DNA of 64,000 bases, from assembly GCA_905221605.1 (NCBI GenBank), contig CAJNDS010001068.1:108501-172500 (forward strand). The letters are read 5' to 3'. How positions within the stretch are numbered: position 1 is the stretch's first letter; each line of letters starts with the position of its first letter. Positions 53,885-64,000 of this stretch are shown here, piece by piece. Source of the stretch: Symbiodinium natans. Its lineage: Eukaryota; Sar; Dinophyceae; Suessiales; Symbiodiniaceae. Under the pieces are notes generated by a model. It was not told where the DNA came from. It searched no databases and saw nothing but the letters and a program-made list of their open reading frames with translations. Made by a program: the position numbers and the translations under genes.

Positions 53885-55255
53885 TGCTCAGCTAGAGGTT
53901 AGATAGTTTAGATAGTTTCAGGGTCTTCCTGAACTATCTAAACTATCTAAACTATCTAACCTCCAGGTGGGCAGCCCTCCCTGAAGGTTTAAAACTTTCT
54001 AAACTATCTAAACTATCTAAACTATTTAAACTATTTAACCTCAAATGAGGCTAAATAGTTTAGATAATTTAGATAATTCAGGAAGACCCTGAATTATTTA
54101 AACTATCTAAACTATCTAAACCAGTGATCCCCCCAATACTAAATCACGAGCCAGGGCTTCCACTCAATACTAAATTACGAGCCCGGGCTTCCCCCCAATA
54201 CTAAATTACGAGCCCGGGCTTTCCCCTAATACTAAATTACGAGCCCGGGCTTTCCCCCAATACTTACGAGCCCGGGCTTCCCCCCAATACTAAATTACGA
54301 GCCCGGGCTTCTCCCCAATCTTAAATTACGAGCCCGGGCTTCCCCCCAATACTAAATTACGAGCCCGGCTTCCCCCCAATACTAAATTACGAGCCCGGGC
54401 TTCCCCTCAATACGAAATTACGAGCCTGAGGGTTTAGATAGTTTAGATAGTTTAGATAGTTTAGAAAGTTTCAAACCTTCTCCGGGAGCCAGCCACAAGG
54501 AGGTTAGATAGTTTAGATAGTTTAGATAGCTCAGGGTCTTCCTGAACTATCTAAACTATTTAAACTATCTAACCTCCAGGTGGGCAGCCCTCCCTGAAGG
54601 TTTTAAAGTTTCTAAACTATCTAAACTATCTAAACTATCTAAACTATCTAACCTCAAATGAGGTTAAATAGTTTAGATAGTTTAGATAATTCAGGAGGAG
54701 CCTGAACTATCTAAACTATCTAAACTATCTAACCTCGGTTTGGAGGTTAGATAGTTTAGATAGTTTAGATAGTTTAGATAGTTTAGAAAGTTTCAAACCT
54801 TCTCCGGGAGCCAGCCACAAGGAGGTTAGATAGTTTAGATAGTTTAGATAGTTCAGGGTCTTCCTGAACTATCTAAACTATCTAAACTATCTAACCTCCA
54901 GGTGGGCAGCCCTCCCTGAAGGTTTTAAAGTTTCTAAACTATCTAAACTATCTAAACTATCTAAACTATCTAAACTATCTAAACTATCTAACCTCAAATG
55001 AGGTTAAATAGTTTAGATAGTTTAGATAATTCAGGAGGAGCCTGAACTATCTAAACTATCTAAACTATCTAACCTCGGTTTGGAGGTTAGATAGTTTAGA
55101 TAGTTTAGATAGTTTAGATAGTTTAGAAAGTTTCAAACCTCCTGGGGGCATCCCCGGAAAGAGGTTAGATAGTTTAGATAGTTTAGATAGTTCAGGGGCT
55201 TCCTGAACTATCTAAACTATCTAAACTATCTAAACTATCTAACCTCCGTTTCCAA
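53885..55255. repeat. higher-order array of inverted TTTAGATAG tracts
   Basis: Runs of TTTAGATAG alternate with runs of CTATCTAAA, separated by short constant spacers (TCAGGGTCTTCCTGA, CCAGGTGGGCAGCCCTCCCT, CTCAAATGAG). A composite unit repeats with starts at about 54,464, 54,786 and 55,126. Confidence 0.9.
54125..54425. repeat. 31-bp tandem repeat, about ten units
   Basis: CCCCCCAATACTAAATTACG followed by AGCCCGGGCTT, embedded in the inverted array. Confidence 0.9.
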
Positions 55256-55369
55256 GAAACAAGACACGGGTCACATAGACCCTAAAGGTCCAACATACAT
55301 ATATATATATGCATTACATATATATGTACATATGCATAATATACATATATATATACATATACATATACA

Positions 55370-55520
55370 TCATGTACATCATATACATCATATACATCAT
55401 ATACATCATATACATCATATACATCATATACATCATATACATCATATACATCATATACATCATATACATCATATACATCATATACATCATATACATCATA
55501 TACATCATATACATCATATA
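55370..55520. repeat. ATACATCAT nonamer microsatellite
   Basis: About 16 perfect tandem copies flanked by (TA)n. Confidence 0.95.
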
Positions 55521-55684
55521 CATATACATGTATATGGGGTTTGGGGTTTGTCAGATGTACGGATCGGTTCAGGGCTTAGATTCTGTAAAACCCTCTGATC
55601 TACCCCCCCCCCCCCCCCTGTTATCTATCTAAACCACGAAACCCCAAACCCTAAACCCCAAACCCTAAACCCCAAACCCGAAAC

Positions 55685-55779
55685 CTCCAGGTCCTTTGCA
55701 GTTGGGCCATATTTTGGGGGAGAGGAGAGGGGGCGAAGTAGACGGCCCCTGATAGTTTCGACTAAGGCCATGCATCTGG
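55685..55779 (-). CDS. exon, unknown protein
   Basis: 95 nt after TTCACCGAG, donor GTTTCGGG. Reads RCMALVETIRGRLLRPLS. Confidence 0.6.
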
Positions 55780-55799
55780 CTCGGTGAACTTATGGGGTT

Positions 55800-56055
55800 C
55801 AGGGTTTAAGGTTAAGGTTAAGGGTTTAGGGTTTAGGGTTTAGGGTTTAGGGTTTAGGGTTTAGGGTTTAGGGTTTAGGGTTTAGGGTTTAGGGTTTAGG
55901 GTTTAGGGTTTAGGGGTTAGTGTTTAGGGTTTAGGGTTTAGGGTTTAGGGTTTAGGCTTAGGGTTTTAGGGTTTAGGGTTTAGGTCTTAGGGTTTAGGGT
56001 TTAGGGTTAGGGCTTAGGGCTTAGGTTTAGGGTTTGGGTTTAGGGTTTAGGGCGT
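55800..56055. repeat. TTTAGGG array
   Basis: About 35 copies with minor variants, ending at a 40-base C run (56,060-56,090). Confidence 0.95.
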
Positions 56056-56059
56056 AAAG

Positions 56060-56090
<31 letters not shown>

Positions 56091-56092
<2 letters not shown>

Positions 56093-56151
56093 CTGCCCGG
56101 GCCTCGGCTGTCGAGGGTGCAGTGTTCGGCACGAAGCAGCCACGACGCGAA
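56091..56151 (-). CDS. exon next to a poly-C/G run
   Basis: After CCTTTAG; reads FASWLLRAEHCTLDSRGP. No GT before the G run, so the 3-prime limit is open. Confidence 0.5.
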
Positions 56152-56183
56152 CTAAAGGAGGCCCTACACCCTAAACCCCAAAC

Positions 56184-56246
56184 CCTGGGCCTCGAGCCTC
56201 GCATGTCGTCAAGAGGCTGAGTCGCTGCTGGGTGCTGCTGCGCCAG
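56184..56246 (-). CDS. exon, unknown protein
   Basis: 63 nt, phase 0, after TCACTTAG, donor GTTTGGGG. Reads LAQQHPAATQPLDDMRGS. Confidence 0.6.
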
Positions 56247-56340
56247 CTAAGTGATCCTAAACCTCTAAACCCTGCATGCTCAGCCCCCCGAACACAAGTT
56301 CGCCCCTACACCCTAAACCCGAAACCCTAAACCCGAAAAC

Positions 56341-56393
56341 CCTAAAGTGAACGAAAGCCTACGAGCAGTGGCCAAGATGCGCTTCTTGAGCCG
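56341..56393 (-). CDS. exon, unknown protein
   Basis: 53 nt after GACCGGCAG, donor GTTTTCGG. Reads RLKKRILATARRLSFTL. Confidence 0.5.
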
Positions 56394-57383
56394 CTGCCGG
56401 TCAAAGGATAACCAACATGACGAACCAATCAACAATTCCGAACATGGGGGGGGGGGAGGGGTACCCTTTTTGGGGGTCCCTTTAAGGGGATTCTGTGCTA
56501 TTTGGGGCATAAAGGCTTGGTTTAGGGCTTAAGGTTAAGGGTTTAGGGCTTGCAAAACTTATTGTAAGTCTGCCTATAACCTGCTTAGAGGACTTAGGGG
56601 GCCCCCCCCATCCCCCACCTACTGGGGTTTAGGGTTTAGGGTTTAGGGTTTAGGGTTTAGGGTTTAGGGATTAGGGTGTAGGGTTTCGGGTTTAGGGTTT
56701 AGGGTTTAAGGTCCCACCGACCACCTTCGCCCTACAGGCCTCAAACTGGTTTATTTAAACCAGGGTGATACTTCAACCCCCCCACACGCTGAACATGAAA
56801 TATCCTCGGTTTAGGGTTTAGGGTTTAGGGTTTAGGCTTCAGGCTTCAGGGTTTAGGGTTTAGGGTTTAGGGTTTGATGTTTAGGGCTTCGTCAAGCACT
56901 TGAAGGTCAAGCCCACACCCGAGCCATAAGCCCTTTGGCCCTGTAAACCCCAATCTTGAAGGTACTCTAGAACCCAACTGATAACCCCAGACTAGGCCGC
57001 CAAGTGCCTGCCTCGGAAACGGACAGAGTCGGCGTGGTTGGCCCTCGGGTCCAGGACCGGAACTACCGCAATTTAGGGAACCTCTACTTACAACCTGCTT
57101 TGAGAGCTGCTTGCTAAGAACCCCCTGCGGCTAGGGGCGGGGCTGTCAAGTTATGAGTCGGGGGGAGGGGGGTTTAGAGACTTAGGGTTTTGTTGGTTCT
57201 GAATCTCATCATGCTGGTTGATTACGAGTACCCTGAAACCCAAGTCAACATGAATGTGTAGGAGACTGATGTGCGACATGCTACTGACCCTGTGACTTAG
57301 GGTAATTGGGGTTCAGGGTTCAGGGTTCAGGGTTTAGGGTTTAGGGTTTAGGGTTGAGGGTTTAGGGGTGATTCGGCAAGTAC

Positions 57384-57534
57384 AGAACCGTTGCACTCCA
57401 GACAAGCACCATGTTCACATCTTGATTTCATACAAAGTTCTGGATAACCTTTACAGAACGCACCAGCATGTCCAGGCGTATCAGATTCAGGTAAAACTCT
57501 AATACGACGTTGATTTGCATATTTTGCACAATAT
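57384..57534 (-). CDS. Cys-rich exon in AT-rich context
   Basis: After GATATTTTAG, donor GTACTTGCC. Reads YCAKYANQRRIRVLPESDTP, then FCKGYPELCMKSRCEHGACL. The Cys spacing suggests a small zinc-binding or disulfide fold, not identified. Third positions are A/T-rich, unlike other exons here. Confidence 0.5.
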
Positions 57535-57539
57535 CTAAA

Positions 57540-58340
57540 ATATCATTTTCAGAATATCGTTCAATATTGCTAGTTCTTTAATAAAATGTTGAAAGATTTC
57601 AACAAGTTACACAATAAAATTATTCGTAACTACAATGTACTATTGGTTGAAACCAATATTTACTACTGTCTGTATTGATGACGTACAGAGATTTGAACCG
57701 AATTATTTAATCAAACCTTTCTGCTAGGTTTTCGGGAGCCTGCGCCTGATGCCTCAATCAGAGAGCCCCTGACTTCACTACCCAAATACCCCTACAGATG
57801 GGCTCCTGTAAAATTCCAGGAATTAGGGTTGAGGGTTTAGGGTTTAGGGTTTAGGCTTTAGGGTTTAGGGTTTAGGGTTTAGGGTGTGTCCATCCCGCCC
57901 CACACATCAATGCCACGTGGCCTGCTTGGGAAAGCAAGGACGGCGAGGCGCCTGCCGCGAAACTTTCGGAGATCTCTTTGACGACCAGAGAGTGGTTCCA
58001 ACTAGAGACCACTAGAAACCCTTAGCAACCCTGGAAATTTCAGGTCTGGCTGGGGTAGAGACTCCTTAGCAACCCTGGAAATTTGAGGTCTGGCTGGGGT
58101 GATGGGAGTGTCTGGCTTTGCTTGTCACCATCCAGGGGCTTCTACCCCCCTTCGAGCCCCCCCAGCCTGCCAGTTGCTTCGGCGCCTCAGCGTCCGAGCC
58201 ATTGGGTTAAGGGTTTGGGTTTAGGGTTTCGGGTGTAAGGGAAGGAGGTTGTAAAGATCCATCCCGCATAAATAAGGCATAAGCCCACATGTGTTTCAGC
58301 CATCCACGCAACATTACTGGGAAACCACGGTATGGGTCAC
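57540..58340. other. AT-rich then ordinary sequence, no callable gene
   Basis: 57,840-57,890 is a TTTAGGG block. A 46-bp tandem duplication (CCTTAGCAACCCTGGAAATT...) lies at about 58,018-58,110. Confidence 0.5.
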
Positions 58341-58343
58341 AAT

Positions 58344-58455
58344 CATGATTTTGTGTCATCTTCAGCACAATAGTACAATCCCTCTTTCACATCTTCTAAT
58401 CTGCTATCAGTACATTGAAATAGTTTCCCGTCATATTTGTATTGCAAGGTAATGT
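58344..58455 (-). CDS. possible terminal exon, AT-rich
   Basis: Reads LQYKYDGKLFQCTDSRLEDV then KEGLYYCAEDDTKS and TGA. Same A/T-rich codon style as 57,384-57,534, so perhaps the same gene. Confidence 0.4.
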
Positions 58456-58539
58456 AAATAAAACACCTTGATTTTTGCATTAAACATGACATGAGCATGC
58501 TGTTAAATATTATCGTATTGTAAATAAGTATCATTTAAT

Positions 58540-59290
58540 CAAAAGAACAATGTTGTCGTGATTGTGGTACTAATAATGATGATGGATACACAGTATCATT
58601 CATAACTTTAACATTCTTTTCTAACAAGTAAGCATGTAGAATTTCACTTTGCCTTATTACTTACTCTGTATTAGCTGAAATACTTTCTGTTTCTGTAGTA
58701 ACGATAGTCGTCATACATATTCTTGTTGAAATTGTCCAATCTCTCTCATACCTTAGCTTTTCATAACCTTATCAGTTGAAGACATATAAACTGCTTTCTA
58801 GTGTTCCAAAAACTACTTGTTGGATAACTAAATCGGAATTCATTTCAGATGTTTTGCTTCTTGTGCTACACTCGGATAAAAACATTCATTAGAACTGACC
58901 GCCTATAATAAATCCAAGTGTTGCTCTTGTGTCTTCTGTAGATATTTCGTTATTAGTAATATACTTACGTCAAAATATCCCAACTGGTATACGAGAACTC
59001 CAGGCTTTTTTTCATACGTAGTATTTACTGCGATCTTTCCAACTTGTATATCATAAACTATGTAACTAAAAATACGAAAGCAATTTGCTAGTAATCTGTT
59101 TTTTGGGCAAAAAATACTTCACCGCTACTAAGCGCGCATAACAAAGCACTAATTAATAAATACATATATATATATATATATTATGGTTGAAAAGTGTGTC
59201 AAACATTTTTAATCTATCATCATTAAACTTACATGCTTTGTCTGTTCAAGATAACACATCATACAAAAACATGCAAGTCAATATGGAAGC
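58540..59290. other. AT-rich sequence, no callable gene
   Basis: Lacks telomere-like arrays; scattered stops in all frames. Confidence 0.5.
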
Positions 59291-59299
59291 TGACAAAAA

Positions 59300-59738
59300 T
59301 GTGAACCCCTAAATTGCCCCTAAACCCCTTAAACCCCTTAAACCCTTGAAACCCCTACTAAACCCCTAAACCCCTAAACCCCTATGTTGCCCCTAAATTA
59401 CCCCTAAACCCCCTAAACCCGCTAAAAGCATAAATTGCCCCTAAACCCCTAAATCCCTAGACCCCGCAAACCCCCTAAACCCCTTAAACCCCCTAAACCC
59501 CTTAAACCCTTAAACCCCTTAAACCCCTTAAACCCCTTAAACCCCTTAAACCCCTTAAGACCCCCTTAAACCCCTAAACCCCTAAACCCCCTATACCCTA
59601 AACCCTACACCCCTAACCCCTAAACCTAAATTGCCCCAAAACCCCTAAACCCCAAACCCCTAAACCCCAAACCCCAAACCCCTAAACCCCTAACCCCTAA
59701 ACAGCTAAACCCTAAACCCTAAACCCTAAAGCCTAAAC
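59300..59738. repeat. CCCCTAAA/CCCCTTAAA array
   Basis: Eight- and nine-base variants with AAATTGCCCC interruptions recurring four times. Confidence 0.9.
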
Positions 59739-59819
59739 CCCCCTCAAGTAGCGCCGAGGCACGGCGAGGACGGGCCGCGCGGCGAAGTTCAGCAGCTGGC
59801 GCACGTGGCGGGAGCCATC
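59739..59819 (-). CDS. exon, unknown protein
   Basis: 81 nt, phase 0, after CACCCAAG, donor GTTTAGGC. Reads DGSRHVRQLLNFAARPVLAV with almost full GC3. Confidence 0.7.
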
Positions 59820-60068
59820 CTTGGGTGGATTTAGGGTTTAGGGTTTGGGGTTTAGGGTTTAGGGTTTAGGGTCTAGGGTTTAGGGTCTAGGGTTTAGGGT
59901 TCTGGAGTGTAGGGTTTGAGGTTGAGGCAAAGCTTGGCCGCTTAGCCCAGGGGCTCCGTAACAGGAGGGCCTTTGGGGCTAGGGTGTGGGCTTGGGGTCC
60001 TCAAGCAAGAACCCTAATTGGACCCTGAACCCTAAACCAAAGAGGACAACACCAACACCGAAAGCCAC

Positions 60069-60162
60069 ACAGTGCGCGGAGGACTCGGTGCGCGGCCTGC
60101 AGTTCCGTGCGCAGCTCCAGGAGTGTCTGGGTCTGGAGCAGCTTGCGGAGGAACTCCGGTTT
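60069..60162 (-). CDS. exon, unknown protein
   Basis: 94 nt after AAACCCCAG, donor GTGGCTTT. Reads KPEFLRKLLQTQTLLELRTE; Leu- and Glu-rich, perhaps coiled coil. The plus strand is open and also GC3-rich, so the strand rests on the acceptor and neighbours. Confidence 0.5.
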
Positions 60163-60384
60163 CTGGGGTTTAGGGTTTAGGGTTTAGGGTTTAGGGTTTA
60201 GGGTTTAGGGTTTAGGGTTTAGGGTCGCCACACAATGACTCTTAAGAAAACTTTGTGGAATCCCACTATGAACACTTGCACTGCACAAGGGCCCACCCTA
60301 AGTGCATGATGGTCTGCGCCAGGCAGAGGCTCCTAAAGCCCCGAGGCTCATGGGAAAGCCCGAATCAGCTGAAGGGTCGTCGGG

Positions 60385-60465
60385 AAAGGGGGGGGGAAGA
60401 AGGGGGGAGGGAAGGGGCAAGGGAAGGAAGGAGGGAAGGGGGAGGGAAAGGGGGAGGGGGGGGTG
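60385..60465. repeat. GGGA/GGAA purine tract
   Basis: G/A-only stretch; with 60,180-60,720 otherwise no gene seen. Confidence 0.85.
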
Positions 60466-60727
60466 GGGCACGTTTGTTTTACCTGACAGTGTTTGCGTTC
60501 TTCTGCTCTATGCTCAAAAAGGTGGAAAATATTCTACAAGCTCTATACATATATATATATAGGTTCTAGATCGTAGTATGTGGATATTCTGTGTGCCTAA
60601 ATATTCTACTTGTAGACATCCTACCCAAACCCTAAGCCCCAAACCCAAACCCCAAATCCCAAAAAACGCTACACCCTGGCCCTAAACCCTAAACCCTACC
60701 CTAAACCCTCAACCCTAAACCCTAAAC

Positions 60728-60795
60728 CTTGAGGCCTGGTCTCCACGCCGCCGCCTCATTTCCGCCTGGGAGTTGGGAAGTGCGACACCCAGGAG
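60728..60795 (-). CDS. exon, unknown protein
   Basis: 68 nt after CCCTGGAG, donor GTTTAGGG. Reads LLGVALPNSQAEMRRRRG. Confidence 0.55.
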
Positions 60796-61288
60796 CTCCA
60801 GGGATTCCAAACAAAGGTTTGGGGATTAGCGTTTGGGGTTTAGGGTTTGGGGTTGAGGGTTTGGGGTTTGGGGTTTAGGGTTTAGGGTTTGGGGTTTGGG
60901 GTTTAGTTGGGAGGTCGTTGTTCTTGTTTGTCTGGGGGGTGGGGGATCAGGGGGTAAAGAGGGCCTTAGGCCTTGTTAATCGCTTTTTGGGTCCGTCCGA
61001 GTCCAAACCACCACGTCCCCGTCAGTTGATGACTCGCCTGAGGATGAAACCTAACTAGACCAACACGACTAGCATCTCAGGGTTGAGGGGTCTTAAGCGT
61101 CAAAGGGTCAGGGACCTGTACCCCTAACCCCTAAACCCTAAACCCTTTATAAACCCTAAACCCTGAACCCTAACCCCCTAACCCCCTAACCCCCTAACCC
61201 CCTAACCCCCTATAACCCCCTAACCCCCCAAAACCCTAACCCCCTAAACCCTAACCCCCTAAACCCTAAATCCTAAACCGTGGGCTAC

Positions 61289-61376
61289 CGGGACTCCTCC
61301 AGCTGCTTCCCCCGGTTGCGCTGCGCCCGCGCGCGCTGGGCCAGGGCAGCGCTCCGCTGCGCCTGGCACCAGGGAG
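61289..61376 (-). CDS. exon, probable coiled coil
   Basis: 88 nt after GCAGAG, donor GTAGCCCA. Reads PWCQAQRSAALAQRARAQRN; Ala/Arg/Gln-rich helix. Confidence 0.55.
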
Positions 61377-61674
61377 CTCTGCTTGCTTACGATGGGGGCC
61401 TGAAGAATTTTAACAGGGTTTAGGGGGTTTAGTGTTTAGGGTTTAGGGCTACTATAGGGGCCTCAAAAATTGGATAAGACCATAAGGGATTACTATTGGT
61501 ATTTTCCCCCAAGGTTTGAGGCTTTTAGGGTTTAGGGTTTAAAGGCTTTGTAAGGTTCATAGGGGTTTAGAGGGTTTAGAGGGTTTATAGGGGTTATAGG
61601 GTTCAGAGGGTTTATAGGCTTTATAGGGTTTATGTTCCCCTTTTGCCTGGGTTGGGGTTGGCCAGGATGTTTAG

Positions 61675-62092
61675 GACTTAGGGTTTAGGGTTTAGGGTTT
61701 GGGGTTTAGGGCTTAGGGCTTAGGGCTTAGGGCTTAGGGTTTAGGGTTTACGGTTTAGGTTTAGGGTTTAGGGTTTAGGGTTTAGGGTTTAGGGTTTAGG
61801 GTCTAGGGTCTAGGGTCTAGGGTCTAGGGTCTAGGGTCTAGGGTCTAGGGTCTAGGGTCGAGGGTGTAGGGTCTAGGGTGTAGGGGGTAGGGTCTAGGGT
61901 CTAGGGTCTAGTAGGGTCTAGGGGTCAGGGGTCTAGGGTCTAGGGTCTAGGGGTCTAGGGTCTGGGGTCTAGGGTCTAGGGGGTTTAGGGTTTAGGGTTT
62001 AGGGTTTAGGGTTTAGGGTTTAGGGTTTAGGGTTTAGGGTTTAGGGTTTAGGGTTTAGGGTTTAGGGTTTAGGGTTTAGGGTTTAGGGTTTA
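61675..62092. repeat. TTTAGGG / TCTAGGG composite array
   Basis: TTTAGGG copies, about 20 TCTAGGG copies (61,799-61,980), then 15 exact TTTAGGG copies. Confidence 0.95.
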
Positions 62093-62139
62093 GTTGTTTC
62101 GCGGCTTTCGGGGCGTCTGCCGTGTTGGGGTCTTAGAAC

Positions 62140-62182
62140 CTGCCGGATCTGTGTGAACAAGCGATCCGGAATTCGGTAGAGG
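62140..62182 (-). CDS. short exon
   Basis: 43 nt after TCCCAACAG, donor GTTCTAAG. Reads LYRIPDRLFTQIRQ. Confidence 0.55.
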
Positions 62183-62287
62183 CTGTTGGGATGTTGGAGC
62201 TTTCGATCCCAAAGCGACTGCAAACCCTGAAAACCCGAAGCCCCCTCAACCCTAAACCCTAAAGCCTAAACCCTAAACCCTAAAAAC

Positions 62288-62371
62288 TGAAAGGAAGGTG
62301 TAGTGGAAGAGAGCCCGGAAAGTATGGCACTCGAGGATCTACGCCTGTACGCCCTCTTGAACGCTTCAGCG
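62288..62371 (-). CDS. exon, unknown protein
   Basis: 84 nt after CATCCTGAG, donor GTTTTTAG. Reads AEAFKRAYRRRSSSAILSGL. Confidence 0.6.
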
Positions 62372-62702
62372 CTCAGGATGGTTTAGGGTTTAGGGTTTAG
62401 GGTGTATGGCTTACAGGGTTCAGGGCTTCCAATACGAAAACTCTGAGAGAGAGCGCGAGCGAGAGGGCCGCAAATCCCCAAGAAAGCAGGGCGACACCGA
62501 AAGCCGGCCTCTTGGCGAAGCGCAGCCTGCCCCACCCGCCCTTTGGGCTTCGGACTGTCAGGGTTTGGGGATTGTGGGAGGTTCAGGGTACTTATGAAAC
62601 CCCAACTATAACTGCACTTGCAAGCCCCCTAAGTCCTCCAAGTAGTTTATAAGTAAACTGGGCTTAAGTACCCATAAGCCCCCAAGCAGGGTTCGCAGAA
62701 AC

Positions 62703-62736
62703 CCGGCCAGCCCTCGGCCACCTCCGAGATTCGCTT
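62703..62736 (-). CDS. short exon
   Basis: 34 nt after CTCGTTAG, donor GTTTCTGC. Reads KRISEVAEGWP. Confidence 0.45.
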
Positions 62737-62826
62737 CTAACGAGAGCGTGCGCTGGATCCCCTTGTCAAAACTCCCATCATCTCCCGTTCCTCCCCGGAA
62801 CTCTCGAGACAGCTATAGGAGGCCCC

Positions 62827-62865
<39 letters not shown>

Positions 62866-63506
62866 AATCTTGGCTGCACTCAGGAGGGTAGCTATAAAAT
62901 AAACTCTTAGCTGCCTTAATAAGAAACCCAAGAAACCCAAAAAAGGTAAGGATCTAAAGTTACAGTAAAGTACCACAAAGAAATGACCGTGATGTCGCAT
63001 CCGCTGAGGTTTCGGGGGTGCTGTTGGGTGTTGAGTTTTTCGCCTACTCGGGCTGAGCGAAACTGTGGTCTCTGTGCAGGAGCCATGCATAAAGTTCGAC
63101 CGGTTTTGCTTTGTTACACGTCCTAAGGTTGTACTTATGACAGGGGTAGTTCTCTGAATGAGGGTCCCTTTTCGGGATCCCTTTTTTGAAAGGGTGCTGC
63201 CTTAAGATGGGTACCCAAAAGGGGGACCCTAATTTAGGAAACAGCGCCACATTGACGTATTCTGAAACCATCGGACCATCGGAGAGAATCGCCTCCTCCT
63301 ACTTGGGTGGGTACTGATTAGCCCCCAAAGAGAAGGTTTAGGGCTTAGGGTTTCGGGTTTAAGGTTCAGGTCAGAGAAATCAACCCAAAAACTACTTGCA
63401 GGGCTTAGGGTTGGGAAAAAGTACAAATTTTGGGGTCAGAAGTACACTGAACCTCCTGCACTCCTCTACTGCCACCACACTCCTGCCCCAGGGCGACGAA
63501 GAATAC

Positions 63507-63606
63507 TGTAGGGGCCTGAATAATTAGAACAGGGTTTTGGGTGTTATTATAGTATAAATATAAAGGGACCCTAAGAGAATACTATTCGTAATTATTCCGA
63601 CCCCTA
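63507..63606. repeat. foldback element
   Basis: TGTAGGGGCCTGAATAATTA and TAATTATTCCGACCCCTACA are near reverse complements 60 bases apart. A one-sided relative is at 61,390. Confidence 0.6.
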
Positions 63607-63697
63607 CATTTTATTGGACGGCTGCATACGGCTGCCCTGACTACTGTTGTACAACCGCTCCTCGGCCTCCTTCTTGTGCTACCAAGTGCTACGACAA

Positions 63698-63843
63698 GCC
63701 CTAAACCCTAAACCCTAAACCCTAAACCCTAAACCCTAAACCCTAAACCCTAAACCCTAAACCCTAAACCCTAAACCCTAAACCCTAAACCCTAAACCCT
63801 AAACCCTAAACCCTAAACCCTAACCCTAAACCCTAAACCCCAA
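63698..63843. repeat. CCCTAAA array
   Basis: About 20 near-perfect copies. Confidence 0.95.
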
Positions 63844-63860
63844 ATCCCCCTGCCTTCAAC

Positions 63861-63910
63861 CCAGAGACGGCCCCGCGCCGGGCTTCGAGGGCCCGGCAGA
63901 GGGCGAAGGC
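63861..63910 (-). CDS. exon, unknown protein
   Basis: 50 nt after GAGCCCAAG, donor GTTGAAGG. Reads AFALCRALEARRGAVS with full GC3. Confidence 0.6.
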
Positions 63911-64000
63911 CTTGGGCTCACGGGTCCACGGGGCTCAAGGAATCCTTACAGGGTTTAGGGTTTAGGGTTTGGGGTTTAGGGTTTAGGGTTTAGGGTTTTG

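Noticed and set aside
55314-55632. Met/Tyr and Ile/Tyr repeat frames
   Set aside because: Translation of the ATACATCAT microsatellite.

Overview
The window looks like nuclear DNA of a protist alga, most probably a dinoflagellate. The telomere-type repeat is TTTAGGG/CCCTAAA. Coding islands are GC-rich at third codon positions, introns are spliceosomal with GT-AG and some apparent GC-AG borders, and nearly every gene piece I can read lies on the minus strand, as expected for unidirectional gene clusters. No rRNA, tRNA, CRISPR array or bacterial feature was seen. The organism call is inference (about 70% for dinoflagellate).

Layout. (1) About 1-29 kb and 45.7-47.0/55.6-64 kb: short minus-strand exons, mostly 15-40 codons, sit in a matrix of degenerate telomere-like arrays in both orientations. 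Read by hand, dozens of inter-array islands are open in one minus-strand frame. They start after a YAG or AAG acceptor and end at GT (sometimes GC), very often GTTTAGGG or GTTTGGGG. The arrays are therefore mainly intronic. Two exons end at in-frame stops (25,540 and 18,730), so several genes are probably present. I recognise none of the protein families. Many further islands probably hold exons I did not call, and joins between consecutive exons were not established unless stated. (2) 29.5-32.3 kb: CT microsatellites and weak coding remnants. (3) 32.84-40.75 kb: one very large minus-strand gene of about 2,480 codons by my splice model. Its order is F-box-like module, beta-sandwich-like module, zinc finger, RecB-type PD-(D/E)XK nuclease, a second copy of the F-box/beta-sandwich/zinc-finger set, a D5/SF3-like ATPase, and a DDE (RNase H-like) transposase. 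It carries two apparent one-base frameshifts, one in-frame stop and a Walker A Lys-to-Gln change, so this copy looks like a decaying giant mobile element. (4) 40.99-41.48 kb: a small plus-strand two-exon gene, divergent from it. (5) 41.59-43.9 kb: a further minus-strand multi-exon gene with short introns. (6) 44-55.5 kb: repeat-rich sequence holding a decayed minus-strand gene (50.3-51.5 kb) between two arrays of the same 75-bp hairpin repeat, then an array of inverted TTTAGATAG tracts. (7) 57.4-58.5 kb: an AT-rich patch with cysteine-containing exons.

How parts relate. The large element fits the idea of a self-mobilising unit with cutting (DDE), end-processing (RecB nuclease) and ATPase functions in one polyprotein. 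The host genes around it appear to tolerate telomere-like arrays, a 0.8-kb triplet array and G-rich tracts because these lie between splice sites.
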